Source: Diatrype stigma
Taxonomy: Eukaryota > Ascomycota > Sordariomycetes > Xylariales > Diatrypaceae
Reading direction: 5' to 3'
NCBI GenBank assembly: GCA_022225965.2
Contig: JAKJXP020000014.1
Span: 62,001-126,000 of the forward strand
DNA: 64,000 bases
This document shows positions 36,362 through 46,353 of this stretch, piece after piece (positions within the stretch are counted from its first letter, which is position 1; every line of letters begins with the position of its first letter). A program made the translations under genes and the position numbers. The notes under the pieces are model-generated. The model saw only the letters and a program-made list of their open reading frames with translations, did no database searches and was not told where the DNA came from.

Positions 36362-38082
36362 TAGTAGGTAGGTAGTGCTTGTGTAAAGCTTGCAGGCCAT
36401 GTCCGTATAGCAACTTTCTATATACATTTCCAAATTCTATATACCCATTGCGCCCGATTACGATACGGTTCGTTCATACCTACCCTACGTGCTCTCCAGA
36501 CTCGTGATGTAAGAGGGGATGCGAACATCAGTAGCATGTACCTAGTTAACGTGACGAGAATCGAAACCACGCAATACAATAGAGCGATAATAGATGGCCC
36601 CAACACAGATCCCTCACAGAGACGTTGGCTTAAAGGACGAGAACTTGAGAATTGACATCCTGAATTTACAAATCTCATGAAGGCAGAGGATACCAACCCA
36701 TCAACCTATATACTCTGGGCTGCCTCTCTCAAGGATAGGGGCGGGGAGGAAAAGAACAGAAAAGAAAACCCGTACAACCTACCAATCTCATAATTCCAAA
36801 ATCAACTGAAAGGAAGAGCTAGGTACTTGGTCAACTCGGTTGCGCCCGCGCGCTTAGGAAACCATAGCATGCGTCAGAGCATATCTGTATGTATGAGACG
36901 ACACTAGAGCTTCAGTCAATAGTAACATATGGTTGAGGATTGGTTTGCTGTGAATATGATATGATAGCCCGTATACATTTTTGTGCGCCGTGGTATTCGT
37001 AGTATCAATACTGGGAGTTAGGCGCCCTCCCTTGCGTTTACGCGCTGGCGATCCATGTGAAACGTATTTTTGGCGCGTTTTAAAGATCGCCAGACGGGCG
37101 CGATGTTGTGGCTGGCGGTTATTCAATCAAAACCTGGGCTTCATGGGGCCGCTGGGCGGCTGCTAGGCTAGGCTGTATGTACATACATACATAATCCCCA
37201 CCAGTGACCCGCAGGCAGTTAATAACCTTCTGAACAACCTACTGGAAAATCGAGATTCAGCACCAGATTCACCGTGCCGCCGGGCCCCACATTGTTGACA
37301 GGCTGGCAGCGCTCCGGTAGTTAAACAGGTTTTCTGCAGGGGTCTCCTCCTTTCGTTATCAGCACCCCCAGAACCCTTATAGATGACGCAACGGGTAGTG
37401 TGTCCAGCCAATCAGCGTCGCGGGGCGTTGCCAAAAGCAGGCATGACGAAGCAAGAGCAAGACGTGAGACTTTCCAGCCCCCTGCTGCGGTTGTGTGCTG
37501 TTCTATGGGCGTCAAGGATGTCGGTAAAGTGATAGACATGGCAGACATGATAGACATGAGCCTTCCTCCCTACTGGGCAAGTCTGCACATGCATGCCGAG
37601 GAAAGGCGGCAAGATGTGAGGTAACCGGCTAGCTGGATCAATACGATTCTCTGCTGCTGAATCTATCTATGTATGCAGTCTAGAATCTAGATGACAGGGC
37701 CCCCCTGCTGTTGGTGTGATGAAATGACTGGATCGAAAGTGAATGAATGAACGAGTGAATGAGTGAATGGGTGGATGACTGGTCTCATTCACTGACCGAT
37801 CCTGTTTGTGGCCCCATGTGAATAAGTTGCATTGCTCTGGCTGTCTGGCTGCCACCGGGTTGTTGGTGTTGGTCTCCGGCCTGGCTATATCAACTGGTTC
37901 CCTTTGTCCTTTGCCTCCCTCTACTTCCCTACAAATATCTTCCCTATGCTGCTACACCTACGGACGACCTATCCTATCCATCACCTCGCCTTCCGTCTAT
38001 GAGATGACCCCAAGGATATAGTTTGCTTTTGGATTTATTGCGATATAATCACCTTAGATAACATCAGATTTCCTCTGTCATC
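36362..38082. other. Intergenic region between the LRR-like and SUR7-like genes
   Basis: About 1.7 kb without a supported gene. It includes a degenerate (GAATGAGT)n stretch near 37738-37785 and repeated GACATG words at 37533-37560. AT-rich sequence precedes the next start codon. Confidence 0.6.
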
Positions 38083-39277
38083 ATGCAGATATTCGGGGCT
38101 TGGAAGGTCAACAGCCTTACGGTGCTGTTCCCCTTAATCCTGTCTCTCGTGGCTTTCGTCCTGGCGATGGTAGCCCTCTTCGCTGGAACCGGGCCACAGC
38201 AACAGCAACTTGAGGAATATCACATCATCGCGGTATGCCGCTCTGGAATCTCCCGTTCTGATTGCATCTTGAAACTAACAGCCATATTTGTAGATCAATA
38301 TGTCCTACTTTGGGAAGGATTTGCTGCCAACGTCAACTTCGTCTGCATCCGCTGAGCCGACCGAGACGAACAGCGGCGGCATTGGGGGGTGGCTAGACGA
38401 TCTCGGCGATGACATCGGCGATGCCGCAGACGACATCGAAGGCGAGATCACCGACCAACTCAACGATATCATCGGCGATGCTGCGGATAAGCTCGCAGAG
38501 ACCCTGGGCATTTCGCAATGGTACTCGTTCCACATCATGAACACGTGCGAGGGCGACTTCGCCCCGAACACGACAGTGTCCGGTGCATGGTATAACACCA
38601 CCAACTGTACCGCCCGTGAACCTGGAGGTTAGTGTTGTGCTCTCTCTCTCCACCACTTGTGGCCGTGATGTGAAAAATGCTGACCGCTCCTCCCCTACCC
38701 AGTGAACCTCAATCTCACGGAGATTCTCGATAAGGAGATCGATCTAGGACCGCTGAACATCAACGCGGCCGACCTCAAGCTGCCCGACATGGTGCAGGAC
38801 GCCATCGACCTGCTGAACAGCTGCCTCCTCGCCGTGTTCGTGTTCTACGTGCTCGGCTGCGCCTTCTCGGGGCTCGGGCTCCTGCTCGCCGGCGCCGCCT
38901 TCGCGCTGTCGCGGAAGCCGCTGTCGAACCAGAGGTTCATCATCCTGGCCAACGCGGCCAACGCGTTCCTGGGGGCGCTGGCGCTCATGATCGGCAGCGC
39001 CCTGACCACGGCGGTCGCGCGCAAGGGCGCGGCCCAGATCAACGACGCGGGCGCCGACGCCGGCATCGCCGCCGTGGCCGGCCACAAGCTCCTCGTCCTC
39101 TCGTGGGTCGCCTTCGGGCTCATGGCCGCCACCCTCCTGTTCTGGACCGCCGCCTGCTGCTTCCCGCGCAAGGGCCAGTGGGACCAGGGACGCGCGTACC
39201 AGGAGAAGACGGCTGCGAGACCCAGCATGTCGAGCGACCGTGGCTTGCTGCGCGGCCTCTTCACTCGGCGCCACTAG
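38083..39277 (+). CDS. SUR7/PalI-family four-pass membrane protein
   Basis: Members are cortical membrane proteins: Sur7 marks eisosomes, PalI acts in ambient-pH sensing. Exons 38083-38232, 38294-38627 and 38703-39277 give 352 aa. TM1 lies at about residues 10-35 (LFPLILSLVAFVLAMVALF). A long external loop contains DLLPTSTSSAS, an Asp-rich amphipathic stretch (LDDLGDDIGDAADDIEGE) and the family-type segment WYSFHIMNTCEGDF with two Cys (TCEG, NCTA). Three further membrane segments follow (SCLLAVFVFYVLGCAF; FIILANAANAFLGALAL; LLVLSWVAFGLMAATLLFW). The cytoplasmic tail is short and basic. The topology and the loop Cys pair support the family. SUR7-like versus PalI-like cannot be decided by eye. 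Confidence 0.85.
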
Positions 39278-40103
39278 GTAGGGGGCAGAAAACATACAAA
39301 CAAATTAATAAAAGGGAAGCAAAACATGTGGGGAGAGAAGCCTGGCGCTGGATGTCAGGTCATCTGCGTAATTACTTACATACATGCGTATGCATGCACG
39401 TATGTATAGGACGATGGCATGAGTGCTATTGGTAATGAACTTGGTGCTAGAATGGGTTTGCGATGGAGTCGATGCGGTATGATACCCCCTTATAACTAAT
39501 GAGGTTTACGACTTCCAAGTTTCAGCGCCTGAGGGTTAGATCTAGTTGTGCTGCAAAGCAGTGGAATGAAATGCACTTATTTGACCTTGGAATATGGAAG
39601 GATGTTGATGGTTCCAGGAACTCAGCATGGATGTATACTAAGTACTTAGGTGGTCGTTTGCATATGACCAAGCCGTTGATGGCAATATATGCGTGATTAC
39701 AATTCTTAAGGAAGTTGCCCTGTACTTACTGGGTAGACACTGCGATTTCCACCCCCTCCCTCTTTCCTCCCCTGGGCCTTCTTTCATCTTTCTACGCTTT
39801 GACTTGGATAGAGTAATGAACAGATCTTTTGCGCCTTCCTTATCAACTGGAATTTGGTTCTCACGACTTAGCAGCAAGCGCAACATGCAGTTGCATGATA
39901 AGTTCTTACATCGAGAGTAACCACGATGGGTACTTCATCCGTAATGGCTTAACCACCCACAACATTCCTTAGCAAGCTTGTATTTCAGCAATATCAGCCC
40001 CCCTTATGCCCACCTAGTCTTCTTAAATCAACCAATTCTTGATACATGATCTACCTAGGTATATAGATACATATTAGGGAGAACCCTGGAACTACCGCCT
40101 CCA
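39278..40103. other. Intergenic region between SUR7-like and MscL genes
   Basis: About 830 bases, no supported gene. AT-rich with some CT-rich tracts (39750-39780) and TACCTAGGTATATAG just upstream of the MscL start region. Confidence 0.6.
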
Positions 40104-40870
40104 ATGACAACTCGCGAATGGGACTGGGAGCTCGACGCCCAGGAGAGGCGCGCTCTACTCGAAGAAGGCGAGCAGAAGGCCAAGAAGCTGTTTGCCGGAT
40201 TCATACAATTCGTGTTCTCGGACAACATCCTCGAGTTTGCCTTTGGCTTGATGTGAGCGAGCGTCTTGCCTCGTGTTCATGTGTCTTAACCCCTCTATCG
40301 TCTACTTGACTAACGGTATACAAACGCGTAGAATCGCCGAAGGCTTCACGCAGCTGGTGAACTCTTTCATCAATGACATTCTACTCCCCCCAATCTCTGT
40401 CATCCTTCCCCTGAACAGGAACCTAGACGAGAAGTTCGCGGTGCTGAAAGCTGGACCAAGCTATGGCGAGACGGGCGGTTACACTACGTTGGCGCAGGCC
40501 ATTGACGATGGAGCCGTCGTCATGGCCTATGGGTGAGGGAGCCCACGCACTAGTCAGCGATGCTGACATCTAATCCCATCACTTTGTATTGACCTTCCTC
40601 ACTTGCAGTAATTTTATCAACAAGATCGTCAACTTTATGGGCATTGGACTAGCGCTCTACGCCCTCGCTATCTTGTACCAGACCATATCCAGGGACTCCA
40701 TCATCGACCAGACTGTCGAGTGCAAATATTGCACAAAAAACATCAGCGAGGAGGTTGGTGTTTGTTGCTCATAACAAGTTCAGTATTCTGAGTCTAACCA
40801 GTCTGCATAGGCAACTAGATGCATCAACTGCACGAGCTGGCAAGACGGACGCGAAGAGCGCATGAGATGA
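40104..40870 (+). CDS. mscL: Large-conductance mechanosensitive channel MscL, fungal type
   Basis: MscL opens under membrane tension and releases solutes during hypo-osmotic shock. Four exons, 40104-40252, 40332-40532, 40609-40753 and 40811-40870, all frame-consistent, give 184 aa. TM1 and its gate are FSDNILEFAFGLIIAEGFTQ and LVNSFINDILLPPIS. TM2 is NFMGIGLALYALAILYQTIS. The fungal periplasmic-side loop LNRNLDEKFAVLKAG and DDGAVVMAYG lies between them. The C-terminus ends with two Cys pairs, CKYC and CINC, followed by TSWQDGREER, which looks like a small zinc-binding knuckle common in fungal and some bacterial MscL. Very short exon 4 was placed from the donor GTTGGT and acceptor CATAG. MscL is rare in eukaryotes outside fungi. 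Confidence 0.92.
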
Positions 40871-41112
40871 GGTGTTTGTCTACAAGCATCTCAGGAGACG
40901 ACCGGGGAACTCCGTGCAGAGAGATTGCGACCATGGCTCGTCATGAGGGATATGGCACTCGATGGGATCCTGGGAAATCAAATAGAGACACGAAGGGCAG
41001 TGCGCAGATGAGTGGTCTTGATTATGTACCTATTGCTATCGAGATTGTGTTTACTTTCGGATAAGCCCCCTATGTCTGTTTTGATCGGTCCCTCTCATAT
41101 ATACCTATGCAA

Positions 41113-42396
41113 TCACTCCTCCTCTTCCTCTTCCATATCGCGCTTCTTCATGCATGGACCCCAGATCGGCTTGCTGGTCGGAGTGGGGGCAGGCGGCATG
41201 GGAAACCCGCCCGGAGGCATCGTGAAGTTGCCCGGGAAGCCCGGGAACTGCGGGCCCGCGTCGACACCGCCGCCCTCGTAGTAGTGGGCGCCAGGCGTCG
41301 CCTGCCGGTTGTAGTCGGCGGTGCCGTTGATACCGAAGGTCATCCACATGAGCAGGCCGTCGGCGGGGTCCTCGCTCAGCATGACGTAGTCGAGGAAGGG
41401 GTCGTACTCCTGGCTGGCTTGCTGCGCGGCGAGGAAGTCCTGCGAGTTGAGCACCAGCTTCATGTCGTTGCCCAGGTAAGGGCTCAGGGTCTCGACCCAG
41501 TTGATGAGCTCCTGGTCGAAGTAGATCTGCCCGATGTGGTTGACGGTGCCGGTGGCGGCCGCGTACGTGCCGTTCTCCAGCAGCTCACCGCCGAGGTTGC
41601 TCGTCACGTGGATGTGGTTCACCCGCCCCGTGTAGTGGCCGGGGAACAGCGTGTCGAACTCGACCACGCCCTGCTCGTCCGTCAGCTGCACCCCACGCAG
41701 GAACGTCGTGTTCAGGCCCGCCCCCATGCTCACGCCCGAGTAGCTGCCCAGCGCGTTGGCGTGCCACAGGTCCACGAGCATGTCCGGCACCGGCGCGCAG
41801 TCGGCCGACGCGATGTCGATGAACTGCAGGTCGAGGTGCACCGGCACGCCCGCCTCCGACTCGGTGAGGTCCGACCGGATCGCCTCGCCCGTCACCCAGT
41901 ACGGCCCGATGATGGTCTCGGGCGCGAGGCCGAGCGTCGCGTTGGACGAGAAGATGGTCTCGAACGGCGTGCCCAGGTCGTAGCCCAGCTCCTCTCGGTT
42001 GTGGCAGACCTTCATCCACTCGTCCAGCGCCGCCTGGTCGCGCTTGGTCTTCATGCCCGCTTTGCACACATATATTTATAAGCTATCGAGCGAGGTACAG
42101 TGGGACGAGGGTTAGCATAAATAGATCTTACCGTACTCCAAGCCGCGCTTCTCGCGCAGCTCCTGGGCCTTGGCCGCACGTCGAGCCGCGGCCTTCCTCG
42201 CCAGCCTCTGCCCGTTCTCACTGCCGGAGCATTGCGCCACGGCCCGCTTCGCATGCTGGATCGCGACGTGGTTCTGCTCGAGATCGCGCTTCCTCTTCTC
42301 GGCGGTGTGGGTCTCGCCCGGGTGCGCCAGTGCGTCCCCCAGGAGACAGGCGAGAACCACCACCGCGCCGGTGGACGCCGCCTTGACGTTGACCAT
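41113..42396 (-). CDS. Secreted intradiol ring-cleavage dioxygenase
   Basis: A non-haem Fe(III) enzyme family that opens catechol-type rings between the two hydroxyls. Exon 1 (42396-42132) carries a signal peptide (VVVLACLLGDALA, cleavage after ALA) and a basic helical pro-region. Exon 2 (42059-41113, acceptor AAAG) carries the dioxygenase domain; the total is 403 aa. The four iron ligands are recognisable as two Tyr and two His: TIIGPYWVTGE, then HYTGRVNHIHV. Supporting blocks are LDLQFIDI and DMLVDLWHANALGSYSG. The C-terminus is Pro/Gly-rich (FPGFPGNFTMPPGGFPMPP) and ends in a short run of Glu. Fungal secreted members are thought to act on plant-derived aromatics. The substrate is unknown. 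Confidence 0.92.
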
Positions 42397-43565
42397 CTTA
42401 GAGTCTGAATATCTGGGCCCTTTGATATGCGAAAGCGGTGATCCTGGATCAAGTCAAGCCCCTTGCGACTTTTTGCTGTTTTATTGGAGTGCGTAGCCAT
42501 CTTTTAAGAGTCATCGTCCCCCGGTTGAAAAGGTTCACTCCCGACCCCGGATTTGAACGCGGCTACCAAGAGCCGACTCTTAGACGATGTGCTTTAGCCG
42601 AGCACTTTATTTTCAGTGGATCTGTCCCTGGAGAGGACGATCTCGTCAGATCTGGCCATTCTACCTGAAGCAGAGCTCGCCCTCTCAGGGCTAAAAAGGG
42701 CACGCTGCGAAGGGCGGGAGAATATCCGTCCTCGGGCCTCTTTCAGTGTTAGCACGCTTGGCAGTTTAGGGCAACGGCGGCGATCTTTGACCTCTTTAGC
42801 AATGCGAGGGACGCAATTGGCCGGAGGGGTGACGTTGGGACGGAGCGGGCTCATTTGGATATAAGGCGAGAGCTGGCGCCAAGGAGGGCAGACGACTCGT
42901 CGTAGCTTCGGCAATTGAGCTGCATCTGCACTTCGTGGCACTTGCGGCATCCCCGTACCCCGGGTTCATTTCAGGGGTGATATGATGGGTGCCTGCAGGG
43001 GGGCGAGTTTGGGTCATGGGTTGCGGTTGTTAGAAAAATTGCGGGATTGCCCAGAGGTTGACGACTAAAGCCGCGTGCCGGTCCCGAAGTGGGCGGGTGT
43101 TCCCGATTCAGCCGACAACAAAACTTTGGCTCCTCTTGGACCTTACAGGACCCATTGCTATGGACCATTAGATATCTGAAGATCCATTCCTTTGTGCCGA
43201 ATAATTGTCTTTACAGCCCGAGCCCCTTTTTGAGGTTGGTCATTACAGTGGGCTGTAAGAAGGGAGTCTGGTCGGAGACGAGGTCAAGTCTATAGGTCTG
43301 TCTTGATAGTAAACCCACAAGAATAAATGGAAGTTTCAATGAACTAAAGATCGGTCTCATCATCCATCCTGAAATCGTCCCTCATCCAGATACTCTCAAA
43401 GATAATTAATACCACAGAATTCGTGGAAGGTTACGCACATGGCTCACTGGCTGCAAATATGAAATGCTACACAAGATATGAGCAGTTCCTACTCCAGGTG
43501 CTTTTGCCAACATGAGAGTCTTAACATAAGCAGAATGGTGGGAGAACCCCCCCCCTCCCCTTTCT
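42397..43565. other. Intergenic region, with a possible tRNA-like relict
   Basis: About 1.2 kb without a supported protein gene. Around 42541-42561 (minus sense) a TTCAAAT loop is flanked by GC-rich arms, resembling a tRNA T-arm. No matching acceptor stem or proper anticodon arm can be built, so I do not call a tRNA. The rest is unremarkable. Confidence 0.5.
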
Positions 43566-43976
43566 TCATTCCCTTGTTGTATCCAGCGCGGCGTTGATGC
43601 TCTGGCTAAGCTGCTCGATTTCCCTCCATATGTCCCTGTGAACAGTCATGAGGCGCGCAAGGTTTCCTTCGATCTCCCCCATCTTCCTCGCCTTGAGCTC
43701 GTTCAACGTCCGGTCCAGGTCTTGCTGCTTGATCTCCCCCAGACTCAGTTGCCTGGCGGATCCTTTGATGTGCCTTAAGAGCACCGTCATGTGCCTGTGG
43801 ACTTGTGAAAGCTCATTGAGGATCTCATCGAAGCCATTCGTGTCGGCAACAAGTTTGCTCATCGCGTCGGCAACGTCATGGCTAGTGGAGAGCCTAGTTC
43901 TGTACGCTTGCTGAGGCCTGCTTGGGCCGGGGTAACGAGAACGACCATTGGTGGTAATTGGCATAATACCCGACAT
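43566..43976 (-). CDS. Small coiled-coil protein, unrecognised
   Basis: The frame is open further upstream, but I start at MSGIMPITTNGRSR (ATG at 43976), where protein-like composition begins; this gives 136 aa. After a basic, Pro/Ser-rich N-terminus (about 35 residues), the rest reads as long amphipathic helices: VADAMSKLVADTNGFDEIL, LSQVHRHMTVLLRHIKG, LDRTLNELKARKMGEIEGN and IWREIEQLSQSINAAL. Helix-rich, no membrane segment, no signal peptide. It could be a subunit of a coiled-coil complex, but I recognise no family. It could be part of a longer gene if introns lie upstream. Confidence 0.5.
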   Translation of the reverse strand: MSGIMPITTNGRSRYPGPSRPQQAYRTRLSTSHDVADAMSKLVADTNGFDEILNELSQVHRHMTVLLRHIKGSARQLSLGEIKQQDLDRTLNELKARKMGEIEGNLARLMTVHRDIWREIEQLSQSINAALDTTRE

Positions 43977-46353
43977 GGTTTTCTCGGTCGATATTCGCGG
44001 TTGCAATTTCAAGTGAGGCTGATGGCCGATCTTATATTTTAGATGAGTATTGTTGGCTATTAATCGAGATGGATTGTGTAGGCTGCTTACTTGTACAGAG
44101 AGCAGGCGAACATTCGTACCTGACTTTCGAATTGGAACGGCCTGGGTCAAGGCAACCCCGGGACAAATAGTAAATGTAACTCTAGTTAAATAGAGTGTTA
44201 TCGTAGAGGCCAGCTCTGTACATCTTCATTACATTAGCATCGAGTTAGAACAATACTTAGGCGAGTGAACCTCCTAATCGGAACCAGGCGTGCTATTGTG
44301 TATCAGGAGATGCGACTACCCGCCCGGCGGGTGACTCAGACATTCAACCAATATAAATACTTGGTAAAGACATAAATCACCCACCTAAATTTGTAATTTG
44401 CCTGTTGGATGTTGGACTCACCCGTTCCCAATACTCGGAAGGCTTTCTTCGGCTTCTACATCAAGTCCTATAGGTCAGTGATAGCATCGTGGACGTACAA
44501 TTCCTCCAACAATTATAGTGATCCTGCAATCTTCATAGCTAGTGTGTAGCTGCAGGCGAATGTACATAAGTGACTAACTTCCACTTCGGGTACTATATAT
44601 TCGTGATACAACATAAGTTTGACCGTAGATGGAGACAGCAATGGCTTATCGCCGACCTTGTGCTTCATTCCGAAACTCAGGATGATATTAGCATAGCGTC
44701 CGTGACGGACAATCCCCATGTCCGGATTGTTGGCCTTGTGACTAAGTAACAAGGCTCCTGAGTTCCTGTATCTTATATCCATGGCTAGGTAGTCATGTTG
44801 CTACGAACCACGTTACAACTTCCTACAACTCTCCATTTTTAGATAAAAACGTTACGTATTGCTAATGCTGTACAAGTATTTACCAGGTATAAATCAAGGC
44901 CACACTGTTACTTCACAAGGAGAGTTGGGGGGACACAAGATACTCGCAAGGTCCTCATTGATCCGACAGCACTACCTGAAGCTGAGAGAGTGATGTCTCC
45001 AACCCCTTTCTCGTTGCATATATCAAGATATACAGGATAGTAAGGGATCCGAACCCCTATAATCTTCTTATAACCCGAGAACCGGTCTCTCACGCCGTGT
45101 TCATCCTTGTGAGGTACCATAACTTTCCGACTAAGCGGTGTTGAAGCCACCGATATGTAGTCGTGCCTAGATCTTATAGTAGGGAGACCATACTGGCTAT
45201 AGGTATATCTTGTCACTTCTTAGCACAATCACATTCAAGAGGTAACATACCGTTAAAGAGCTGAGTGCGTATGGTACCGGATTGTCCAACTGCCTACTTA
45301 TGTAGGTACTAGTTAGCAGCTGCTCAGGCAGGTATGTTCAAAGGTACCTAAGGCTGCTAAGGTTGAGACAGCTAGAGAACAGCCTTTGATAGGAAGTACT
45401 CAAACTGGCAAAGCAGGTAATGGAACCTTACAGACGTGAAGCTTGCTTGCTTGCTGCCATTCTGTTATTCATAGGTAGGTACCTACATTTGCTATCTAAG
45501 TATAGGTATACTAGAACATTAGGTAGAACATCGTAGCTGGAGTGGGTAAGAACATCAAAGAAGCGAAGCTGCAAGACAAGATGAAGAGTAGATGAAGAGC
45601 CTGCATCAGCTGCATTTACCGCAATCGGCTAACCGTGAAGTACCTACACTACTAGAACCTACACCACTAGAACCTACACCACTATACATACAGACATCCA
45701 TCCATGTTGGATCCATTATCAGCATGTGCACAGACCAATTACATCAGCAATGCAGGTGTCCCACTCAACCCACTAAACTTTGAAGACCCTGCCGCCTGTC
45801 TGCCCTGTCGGCCTTGTCTAGCACGTCGAGGTGGGCATCTAGGCCAGGCTTGATCAATTAAACTACTTTTTTGTAGAACTTTTCCAAGATCCGTTCACCC
45901 ACCTTCACCCACCTCCCTACCTACTACTACATACCTACCTATTGGCGACAACCAGAATTTTGTTGTCCGCCCAACCTCGCCTCCAGCCTCATTCCATACT
46001 TCTTATCATACTTACTACCGTACTTATTACACTCATACCTGCCATACAGCCGCTCTATTACCTATGCCCCGTTGGTGCGCATGCACATCACGCGCTCTGT
46101 CCCTCTCCCTTTAGAGTAGATGTTACAGACAAGCATGCCACAGCTCGTTTCATCGGTATTCTCGTCCAGCTGGCGATTTGGAGCAGCTACACGATAACTG
46201 CTACGGCCATAGAAAGTACCGGACAAGCTAAGCAGACAAGAGGCCAGCCGCCAGGCCAACTATTACTACTGCGACGACGAACTTAGACCAGTAACGGTCG
46301 CCATCTATGCCAGCAACAATACGATATAATATTCTCGGCTGTATTGTATCCTC
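43977..46353. other. AT-rich intergenic region upstream of RRN3
   Basis: About 2.4 kb. Short minus frames at 44513-44782 and 44908-45216 are open but show no domain. TACCTA/TAGGTA words are dense at 45285-45500 and 45895-45945. A 15-base unit around ACTAGAACCTACACC repeats about two and a half times at 45645-45690. The RRN3 promoter must lie at the right end. Confidence 0.55.

Noticed and set aside
44513..45216. Two short minus frames (about 90 and 100 codons)
   Set aside because: No shared motif or splice pattern joins them and no domain is visible; AT-rich background makes such frames expected.
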